A stretch of 64,000 nt of DNA from Membranipora membranacea (taxonomy: Eukaryota > Bryozoa > Gymnolaemata > Cheilostomatida > Membraniporidae). The stretch spans positions 23,307,387 through 23,371,386 of the forward strand of contig OU612069.1 in the NCBI GenBank assembly GCA_914767715.1. The letters are read 5' to 3'. Positions 48,501-60,500 of this stretch are shown here, one piece after another. The stretch's first letter is position 1. Each line of letters begins with the position of its first letter. The notes under the pieces were generated by a model. The model worked only from the letters and a program-made list of their open reading frames with translations, had not been told where the DNA came from and made no database searches. The position numbers and the translations under genes are program-made.

Positions 48501-51500
48501 GTGCCTTTTTCAGCTCCAAGCAATTCTGAAGGTATATTGGCTTCAGGCTTCCTCTAATGCTTTACAGATCATGTTGCTAAAACAATATGATCATAAAACA
48601 TTAGAGGCAATTTGAATAAAACTTGTGTCACAGTTATTAATCATAAAGATGATTTTTACATCAATCATGTCTATTTTCCTATATCATAAACTGACCTGAA
48701 TTCAAAATAAAATTTCTTTTGCAGCTGTCTGCCCTCCAAATAAATGCAATGGCCATGGACAATGCACATTTGATGACACTAATAGACCTAAATGTACCTG
48801 TAATAATGGCTGGATAGGTGAAACGTGTGAATATCAGTGAGTTGTTAAAACTATCAACAACTATGTTATTTCCTGTGTTCATTTGTTGCTGATATCACCA
48901 CCACAAACCATTTCTTGTTCTGCATAAACCATGATGTGCGAACCGTGATCAATACTTTTTTTTGTTATTTTAAGAAAAGCTTTACTATTGGAATATGTGG
49001 GTATCACAGAGTTGCAGTATGGGCAACCGTCAACACTTACAGCAAGGCTTGCTCGGGTAGGAGAAGGCTTTTTGTTGGTAAGTTTGGGCCACTACATGAG
49101 AAATGCTGAAAAGTCTAATGGTAAAACCAATCTGGCCTCTAACAGATAGACACAAATGTTTCAGCAACAAAATTAATCATTGTTTTGTTGTACTGATTGT
49201 TAAAAAGTCCTTTCAGGATAATGAATAAATACATTTTTTTTCTCACATATTGTCTCTCAATTCGAGCTCTATTCTTTACAGCAAAAGCTAAATAACCCAT
49301 CTGTATTGATCGTTGGTCACAGATATTGGGACAGGAATAAGGAGGGTGCAATCGGATACTATCGGCTCGGGAGAATGACAAACTTTGTTTGTAAGAAACA
49401 ATATATATATTTATTGTATATTACTCAGAACAAAGCATAAAACATTGTCACATGAGATGCATTGGTGTTACTGGTCAATTAAAGATTGCAGTTCAATTCG
49501 AGTTTTGTTTTTCAGTTGCTATGGATTGTGTGACCCTGATAAAAGAATACTTACATCTAGACAATGCAACACGTGGCATTCAAATCAACAAGATGAATTT
49601 ATGTCTAACCATGTATCATCTCACTGATAGCAAGTTATAAGAAATTTTCTGTGAATTTTTCTTTATAACGAGCCTGTGTAACGTTTAGTGTTTTTATCAT
49701 CAGATTTATTTCTTAAAATTGCTCATATTTCATCCCATCAACTAAATTAAAAAGAAAATCATAGTGTTATTTTTTACCTTTCATATATTATTACTGTTGT
49801 AATAACTCTGCCTTTTATTCACTCAAGTAAAAGGTCTAAGTAAGGTATAAGATCAAACAAGTTGAATTTGGTTAGGTCGTTGAAATTGGAGTTTCAGTGT
49901 TACTTTTTATATTCAACGAGGACATTACGCTTCCAAACGACCAACAAAATCATAACCCATTAGTGTTTACACATCAGATGAAAACAGTTCAAATCAACCT
50001 CTAAACCTCTCAAAATCAAGGAACAAAGGCTTTCAACTGACATCAATGTAATTTTTAGATCAAACAACTTCGTCATGATTGAGCTCATTCAATTGGGTCA
50101 AACTCCTTAGCAGGTTCTCTACCGTTGCACAGATCTTTGGCATATTGGCTGCTCAGTTTCGTCAAACATTGCTTCAGCTGTCTTGAAAAGTTCCACATTA
50201 AAATGGGCAAAAATCTTTATAAAAGATCTATAACAAAAATATTCGCAGAGCAAGCTATATGAATGTTCTTCTATAAGGTTTCAACAGTCTTTTAAGATGG
50301 TTATTTGCACATATTTTAAGTTTCCCTGATGATTAATGAGTTGTGAGTGTTGGTGTTTGTTGATCGATGACAGAAGCTCTGCTACCTATATTTGGTATTG
50401 TACCAGTACATATCAGATTATTTATTTCCATTTCAGCACTTGCAGGAAGCTTGAGTAGAACTCGTGGGCCATCAAAATATGATGATGGTACCGGAGCCGA
50501 TGCTCATATGGTGAAACCCATGTTTGGATATCAGGAGAAGAATGGAAAATGGTTACACTTTGTTGATTCAAACTCATGCGCAAGACGGCTCAAGCTAATT
50601 AACAAACTTCAAGTTAAAACTTGGATTGGTAAGTTGTTTAGCTTTTGATCATTGCCATTTGTGTATTAAGCCAAATCTTTTATTAAGGCATAGAGATAAA
50701 AGGGAAAAGTTAAAGTGCTTGTAAAGGGAACCGGTTTTTGGTATCATTCTAGAGCTCTCAGTCTAGTTTAGAACATTATGCTATTTCCAAAAGCAGCCTG
50801 TGGCCCAGTTAAGAATTATTTTCACTCAAAGTTGGGATGAGAAGGTACTAAAAAGGTACTATTTTTCTCCTTTGGAGTTGTGATCACTTGGAGAAAATAG
50901 TACCTTTTTAGTAACTTAGATTATAATGGGAATATACAGTATGTCGTAAATAAGACTTTTTGTTATGACACAGTGGTTTTGATATTCCCTGCATACAATA
51001 TTAAACCGCACAGAATTTATCTATTGAATGAATGAGTGAATACAATGCAAAGTTCATCTGTCCCATGTTATGTGGCTTTGCTGGTAAAATGGGATAGTGT
51101 ATAAAATTTCATAATTGAATGACAAAGCAATCGATCGAAATCAAGCACAGCAAAAATTACAGCTCTAGCTCATACGACAGCGAGAGTGAAAATTATAGGG
51201 AGAATAACAGATCCAGTGAGAGCAAGATTGAATATCATTCAGGAGGCAATTGTAGCAAATCGACGTCGGGTCCATGTGATTATCATAGGGAAAATGTCCC
51301 TGAGGTAGTCACACCACTCAAGTTTAAATGTGTATGATTTCGGCCACTAGAAATAACCCACAGTGCTTTGACAGATACAACATTTTCTGTTAACCATGGT
51401 TACTGTTCAAGATAGAAATTGGCAATATAAAGGCAGATCAATTCATCGCTAAATGATTTCAAGGTTTTGTTTATATTTATTTGATGAATAAATGAGATTG

Positions 51501-54500
51501 TGGCTACATGGATTGTATTGGAGATTATAAATACGAAGATATGACATTCCAATCAAACTCTGTCTTCAGCCGTTATGCTTTATGATTAGTGGCTTTCAAT
51601 AGAATTTCAATGGAAGATACAAAATTTACACATGTAGAAAAAAATAATTTGTTTTTAAATCTCGACATTTCAGGCATTAGGATGATGTTAAAATCCAAAG
51701 CATGCGATGGATAATACTGAGTGATTTGAAGTTTTGAGAATCTTTCCACCATTTTTTGCAAATATTCTGATGTTTGGACTCACAAGATTTTCTCAGGTAA
51801 ACTTTGTTGTCTACATCAAAAACTGGAATTTACAAGTCAAAAAGTAAATTGAAGTAAGTAAAATTGTCATCTAGTTATTTCGGACTTCAGGGTGATGAAA
51901 AATGTAAATGAATTTGACTGCCTCCTAAAGAGAGGAGTATTGATAATCGTGTAAGCAGTGGAATACCTTGAGAAACTTTCTATACTATTTTACATCAGAT
52001 CTTGTCCATCTGTGCATTATGGATACTCAGCACATCTAAACATGGACTATCAATATTACTGACTGAGTTCAGCAGGCCATACTAGAACCTATGTCAAAGC
52101 ACACATCAGCCACTTAGGAAATTAATTTGTCAAATTTTTGAGTTATTTCATCGGTATGGATCTTATTTGGTTGGCTAGTGTTGGATATTATCGCAAGATT
52201 TGGTACTAACCATAAAGCATTGTATAGACCATTTTTAGGTAAATCTGAAATAAGTAAGGCTCTGTCAGCAGGAAGAATTCATTGCTCCAGTGTAATCTTA
52301 TTTAAACAGAGCAAACAAGCGCATCGGTATGAAATGAAAATCACTCGCTTGAAATGCTGTGGACGGGGAATGGGTCATAGTCATTGATTGTAATGTACAG
52401 TCAGTATTTATAATCTTTGGTACAGTGGTTCTTCTAATCTCTTCTTCAACATGGGCTCATAACAGAAATGGAGGTTGTTTTGATTAGCGGTCTCAACTCA
52501 TTAAATTTGAACTTTTATGTCATCGACAGACTTGTGAGTGACTTTGTCATGTATTTGCAAACGTTGTTATCTAACCACAATAGTCACTAATATTACTGTA
52601 TTTCCCCCATAATAGGCTCATTACAAATCGCCTGGACAAGTTGGGCTGTGCATGAGTAGGGAACTCAATAGTGTTAACTTATAACCCCCAAACCTACCAG
52701 ACCAAGTAACCCTGAAGACTTATTTTTCATGCAAATGCATGTGTGATAGCTGTCTTAATCTCATTTCAAGCTCAAAAATGATACCAAGAACCCTGTTCCT
52801 ATACAAACACTTTAATACAGTGAATTGATAATATAAGATAATATATTAACGAAATTCAGCTGTTATAAATGAGACGCAAATAAAAGACAAGCCAAAGACC
52901 AATGCATGTTAGAGTCAGTTACATTTAATTAAGTTGTGTCAGATCAGCATGGTAAAAACTTTCAATGCTCTACTTGGTATAAATTAATGATGGTGGAAAG
53001 AGTGCCTCCCATAAGGGAAGGTGGCTCTCATTTTCTGCATTATGATTTCACAGTGGACCGGATGTGCAGTACGAGAAAAAATCACTTGTTCACTGTGACA
53101 TCAAAATGTGAAGAAAAATGAGATACCATGCAAATGTGAGACTATGACTGACTATAACATGCTGTGGTCTTTGGGTAGGCTTTAAGGTTGTGAATATGAT
53201 GCTTTTTTAGATTTTAGCTTTGTACCTGTTGATTGGTGATGAGTTTGCACTGAAATTAATAAACAAAAATATTTTGGCTCTCCTTCATACATTTAGCGCT
53301 TATTGTCAAATTTGGTTTCCTCTGATACATGATGTTCATGACCTACATGTAGATAATCAATTGTTTCTAAATTTTCTCATCTTAGCCCTAAATATTTCAA
53401 TTTGGTTCACATGCATATGCTTTGTGACTGTAGGAATCGGACGATGTGGAAACGGAACTTTAAACTTAAACGAATATGGAAGCCAAACAAGAGTGACAGG
53501 CATGACAATGGTTGAGCTTGGTTCCAAAGCGTTTGTGTTCTCGGGCCCTTTCGTGAGTTGATGTTGCAATCTACATAAAACAAAAACAAAATAATTTTCC
53601 TTTAACTTCAGTAAGGTAAAAGGAATAGTTGGCCATTAGATTTTTTGACAAATTATTAAATACGCATCAAGTTGAAGATAGTTGCGGGCCATGTAGGCCA
53701 GCAGCAGCACCTAAATATTGTTTCATTGTGTGTAAGGATGATGAACAGAGAAAATTAATAGCAAATAATCAAATGATATTTATTATTGTTTCGATTTTTG
53801 AAGTGGTACTATTCCATAAGTGGGGCAATAAATAATGTTTTGCTAAAATTATTTTCTGATGCAGATTCTACAATATTTCTGCAGAACTAACTTGCAAAAG
53901 TTACTTGGCAACATTTAGCCAATCAAATTGGATAATTTTGATGATTAGCCAATGACAGTGCAGAGCATTTTTGTTTATAAAAGATGGCCGCCAACCATGA
54001 GGCTTGCTGCATCAATTCCCACAACACAGAGCATTGATAAAATCCACTGATTGAATTGTCACAACAGCAACTGGACAATGCTCTGAGCAAAGCTTAGGAT
54101 TGGGTTTTGCTAGACAAACAGCCTGAGCAGCAGGAAGCTACTGAATTACTCTGGATCAGAGAGATTAGCTACCATCATAATGCATTATGATCATGGGATA
54201 TATATTGTGATAGAATGGAGAATGATGACAATAGAAATGAACATTCTTTCTTTCTATGCTCACAAAATCTGATATCTGAGATTTGCATAACAAAACTAGT
54301 AGCTGCACAGAAAGCCCACACCAGGAAAAATGTGAGTGTTAAGATGAATGATCGTGATTGTTTACTTCACTTTCAGGTTTCAATGTTTTTGTTTACTACA
54401 AGTACATTTATTTGTTTATTTCATGAACATACTAGTGTTTCTTCTAGTACTAGTAGCCTATCCTCAATCCTCATCCCAGGTGTTTCAATGTGATGGTAGG

Positions 54501-57500
54501 TTATCAATATTATTAGAAAATCAATAATTTAAAAAGATTGGGTTTATGTAAAAAAATAGGCCTATGTAATTGTTGACCTTACTTTCAGCAAGGAGTAACT
54601 TGGCTATTACAGCTTACTCCAGTCCAAATCACAGGCCTTCTGTAGTTGGTGCATGTTCAGTGATCGAGTGCCCCAGTGGTCAAGGCCTAAGAGAGAAAAG
54701 GCCTCAACCACTGGGGCACTCGGCCACTGGACTTGCACCAACTACAAAAGGACTGTGGTCCAAATCACTACATTTAAAGCATGCCAGTTACTCATCAGCC
54801 TTTTAATGCTAATGGGACTGGATTGCTGTTACTACTAGCAAGGCGTAACACTGCTGTTAGCATTATTAGTAGTGTTAATGTGTTGTGATAGCAGTGTTAT
54901 CAAACTATCATTTATGTATTTAGAATGAAGATACATCTAGTAGTGATGATGACAACGGAAACAAGGCGACAGCTTGGTTACTCTTTACTGTTCAGTGTTT
55001 ATGAATTACAGATGCTCGATTCGTTTTTTTTTTCAGCTGGCATGTACCAAGCGGCTCAAGCTAATGAAATAGAGAGCTTACTATTATATATTTGAAAATT
55101 CTGATGATGTGGCGAGAGAAGCACACTACCATCAAACACTATTCCAGGAAGACTTATGAAAGGTGAAGGATAGTTCAAAACCTTGAAAACTCTAGAGGAG
55201 TAAATAGTTTGCTCAAGGAGTTGTAGACCAACTCCTTGGTTTGCTGGAGGAGATGTTCACCATTTTACACACTCCTAAGACAGGTGATAATCAAGCCTTA
55301 ATTCATTTAGACTCTCACCTCATCTTGCCAAAAGTTAGTGCTCGCTAACATTAAGTCACCCATAAACTAGCTAAACCTCGCCAAATATTACTCCTCTAGG
55401 GTAACTATATGTTATTTCTGTAGTGTTATATCTATTTCAGCATCTATGTTTTATTTAAAGAAGATTCTGCTTGTAAAATATGTGTAGGGTGATGTCATAG
55501 GTCTAAGCAGTTGACATCCATTACAAGAAAGCCATAACCCCCCTTCCTCCCCCTGTGTTTATATATGTACTCGCTTGTAATACGAATAACATATTCATCC
55601 AACAGATTTGTTTTGCAAGCTTTTTAACTTAGCTGCTAGATGTGATGTGAGATAGAATCATTTTTTGTTCAAAGGTTGCTCTACCTCCTGCTGTTAACTT
55701 GAGATCCAGTTACGCAATTATATTTCCGCTCCTTAATCTTGAGTTTCATCATTCTTTCAGTGATACAGCAAAGGAGGAAGAACCACGCAAAAAGGCTTAA
55801 TATAACTATTCCGATCATAGATCATTGTCAAAGTCCAAGAATAAGAAGCACCAAATTTAACAAGATGACCATGTACAAAAATACTCTGCATGCATTTGTG
55901 TCAAAGCATGTTTTCACATGAATTTTATATTCTTGATGTCCTTTGTTGCATTCCCACACGTTGACATAGGTCACATTGCAGGTATGTGTTTTACTGCTGT
56001 ATATATTCATTTGATACAGGCTTGTACCAATATCTACTTTCCAATTAGTCAATGAAGAGGATTTGTACCTTGAATGTATTTATCAATACTGGTTTTCACA
56101 GCAGGAAATACTCGTTTTTTTTGCTTTCCTTCTTGTTTACACAGGTCATATTATTGTTGGTATTCACTGATCGTATTTTTATGTAACAATTTTATATATG
56201 TTTGTACATATATCTCACCTTCTAATTAGTCATTGACTGGATTTTTACCCTGATAAAGAATGTATTATATCAATACAGGTTTTCGATGCATTTGATAAGC
56301 ACATTAGTTCGTCTTTCTTTGCTTTCCTTCACGTTGACACTGGTCACATTGTGGATATATCTTTGTTTATACTGGTGTGTACTTGTATTGCACCTCTCAA
56401 TAAGTCAATAAAGAGGATCTGTTTGTGCCTTGGTAGATAATACACATACAGAATGCTCATTAAAAAACGAAATTTTGCTACTTTTTTGTCTTTTCTTAGC
56501 CTCTGTAGAAAGAATATGCACTCTGAGAGTTATGAACTTTACATAATTGGATTCGCAGCGAAATTCAGGTCTAGTTTCACTCAAATCTAGGTAACCCCAG
56601 ATAGATAGTTATTATTAAATGCAATTTTTTGATCACTCATTGGCAAGAAATTTCTGGACTCTACCTGTTTTTCGCATCTTAACAGTTTTCCACATCTTAA
56701 CTGGATCTACCCTGTCCCCATATATTCCCAATTCATAATTAGACTGCTACCAGTTATTTTATATTAGGGTCTTCTTATAAAAAGATAATGAAAATCACAT
56801 TCTGGAAAGGTTGCGCAAAACCTATTTTCATGCCACAACTGTGTTTGAGGGGTGTCTACAATCTGTCTGTAAAACGTCAATAGATGGATTTAGCAGTATG
56901 ATAAAAAAATTTCAATGACGCCACATCATTCTATGAACTTTGCCGAAAGAAGTTAAATGGTAAAAACGCTCTATATACCCCTTTTTCCACGTTTCTTACT
57001 TGGATCCGCCCCCTTTTGCCCCATCTGTAAAATAGCACATATGCGCCATCAGAACGGCCATAGAAAACTACCCCCGGTGGATGCTCATGTTTGAAGGCCG
57101 GTTTGCATTGTACGCAATTGTGTGGATGCCTTCAATGCGACAATGGCAGGGACGACACTCAGCAAGATGAGTATGACCAAATTACCGATGATGAAGACCT
57201 TGACCTTTAAACTAGTATGAATTTGCATCCTTTCTTTGTTTTGTTTTAGCAGTGATACTTATGTGCTATTTAAAATAGCTATTAAATTCAAAGTACATAA
57301 TCAGATTACACGCTTTACCAGAATAAAACCTCATAAACGTTTACCTGTTTTTCACAACCCAACTGGATCCACCCCTTTCTCATATATTCTCAATTTATTA
57401 TTACACTGCTACCAGATACTTTATTATGGGGTCTTTTTATAAAAAAAATCATGAAAAATGACAAGAGAAGTACATTTATCAATGTTATTCTTGCACGCTT

Positions 57501-60500
57501 GCACCAAACCTATTATTATGCCGCAACTGTGTTCGAGGGGTGACTACAATTTGTCTGTAAAACGTCAACCATTGGGTTTAGCAGTATGATATTTTCCCAA
57601 AAACTACTCGAGATATGCATGATATTGATAAAAAAAATCCAATGACACTGCTTCATTCTATGAACTTTGCCAAGAGAAGTTAAATTGCAAAAAACGCTTT
57701 TTTAACCCCCTTTTTCGTGTTTCTTACTTGGATTCGCCCCTTTTTGCCCCATTTGTGAAATGGTACATATGCGCCATCAGAACGGGCATAAAAAACTACA
57801 CCAGATACAGTCTTCAATTTTCTCTGTTCAAGACACTTACACAGATGTAATTTTTAGAGCCTTTTATGTGTAGCCGCTGCTGGCCTAATGATATATATTT
57901 ATTAAAAAAATTAAAGCTCAAAGTTGTGCTAACCATAGGCAAATGACCTAATAGTTTATCATTATTGTCAGGTAATCATGATCATAAATTCAAGTTCAAT
58001 TTCGGAGGCTTCCAGTGGGTGTCGACAGCTAGATAGCAATTACAATATTTGACCTCTTACACTGTGAGAAAAACTTACCAATAAACTCATTGATCTAAGA
58101 AAGATTTCTTGTGATAATCAATTTAACAAATAAGGAATGCAAAATAAAGTAATAGCATTAGCATTAGCCATATGGATAATGTTTGTATAGTAATTATAAT
58201 ATATAATAACTCTACTCATCGATATCTCTCATCAGAATCATTCACATGAAAATACTGATATATTTTATAATATAGGGTATTTACAAATACGTCCGGTCTG
58301 GATTAAAAAAGAAACATGTGGTTGGAGGAGGGGCCAGCTTCTATGAAAAGCACATTGATATTAGTGGGTCGTTGACGGGTAGATATCAGTATAATGATAT
58401 CACGCCCGTGTTTTTCCAGAACACACCGTACGGTAAGTTTCAGCTGAACCTGTGAATGCTCTTTCAACAAAGCTAGTTTATGATGCTATCATAATGCCAC
58501 CTGCAAAAGTAGAGAACATCATTTCCCTCATGAAGCTTGATACTGAATTGTGAAGGGATGGTAATATTGCAATGTCTCAAGTTGAATATGCTTTGTTGTT
58601 GGTGTACATTAGACAGTACAAATTTTTTCATTCAGAACTTTTTAACTGACAACAAAAAACCCTCAATCCTGTAACTGCATGAGGTTAGGTTAGGTTTGAT
58701 TGTATTGTATCATTACTGAACAATCGTCTGTGTTCATTGACAGGAATCACCAAATACAATTTCCGGTGGAAGTCACGTTTCTACAGAATCGCTAGGTGAG
58801 CTTATCCTCATACAATAAATGAACTTGATGGTAAAATTTTAGACTATAACTGCCTTTTCAGCATTCTTATAGTAGCAATATAATGATTTTCGGTTAGATA
58901 AATTTTGACGTAAGAGAGCCATCTTTAAAATGACATGATAGAGGCGGTTACAGTACCTCAATTACTGCAATAAATTGAACAAGAGAACGGAGAGTATAAA
59001 TAATTTTCCTCAAAATTAAACATAAAATCTTTCTATTTCCAGCTTGTTAAAAATTGTTTAATTGCTTCAATGTGAGGTCTGGCATTACATCATTCTGGAG
59101 GAGGGATTTCCAAATAATAAAAATATTATAAACCTATGAAGCACTCTTGTCTTAGGCTAGTATGCGGGAAAGGGATGGGTTCAGGAATTTGAGTCTTGAA
59201 CATAAAGGCTATAAAAGTATTTTTGGGTTCTTGACATTTGCTCAGGTGAAAAAATATTTTGATTCTGACCTGATAAACATAAATTTTCCAAATATATTTC
59301 TCAACTTCACAAGACCAAGCTCTGACATTTTCGCATCTCATACTACATTTAAATGTTAAAGAGTGATAAAGAGAGGACAAACTTAGCTAGAAAAATTGAG
59401 AAGGTTTTTCTTTCCAATAAATCTTTCTGAAATAGAGCCGGATGAAAAAAAGCTCGATTTTGTTAATTTGCTTGTTTTGATGGCTCTCTGCAGGTCACAT
59501 GACTTGTCACAACTTAACGTTATCTCAGTCTGATTGAAGTATTGGCTGTTGTGATAATAGCTTTCACGGTAGCGATAAAGATAGCCTAGGAAATTAATCT
59601 TGAGCTATTCTACAAACTTCATGAATTTCCATGTACACCATCCATCTGTGTACAAATGCTATTTAAAATGATACCACAGTGCTATCAATTATCCTGTCAC
59701 ATTCAACTATTGCTGGTAATCGAATTCTGTGTGTATTCATGTATATTTATGTATTGATTAGGAGGTACAGAATTCCATTCTCAACTTTATCAGACTGACA
59801 GCAGTGGTTTAAATCAAGCATAAAAAAAGGTGTTTTACTTATCTGTTACAGCCTCAAGCCATACTCAACTCTGTTATTTGAAGAGAGAGATCCCTTGGCA
59901 ATCCATAACTTTGCCTATAATCAGCCGAATACTTTTGGCGGAGCGGGAGGAATCATTGATATCAATCCTATTTACAGTAACATTTTGATGGTAGCTGACC
60001 ATGGCAAAGGAAGTGTTGTTATATATAATATAACTAGTGGTACGGACATTTATACTCACCATTTACAAACCAATGAATCCTTGTCATGTTATCTGACTAG
60101 GCTCGGTCCCTTGAGAAATGAATTTGATGCATTGCTGCTCGCAGGTTTATTTCCTCACTTTTTAGGTCAATGTCAACAAATATAATGATATTGCCCCAAT
60201 ACACCCAAAGCTCACCTGATAGCACACTTTTACGGATCACACTTTTTTTTAGGGACAAGCTTGTCAGTTTGCAGGGACTTTACAGGATCTTATCCTAGTA
60301 TTGTAAAGACAAACAATGCTGCAACATGTAAATGGGTGGAGCTGAAGAGTGCAATGTGGCTCACAGCAACTACAGCATTAGTGTCTGACTATTCCATGTA
60401 TGGAAGGGTTTATAGAGTCAGTTTCAGTAAGTGAGGATCAGATACGACCCTAAATGAGATTTTTAACTTTAAAAAAAAAGAAATAAATAGTAAGAGGATA

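Noticed and set aside
51119-51337. Ser/Glu/Asn-rich ORF in intron 13
   Set aside because: Low-complexity composition, no splice sites in phase with exons 13-14, no homology seen.
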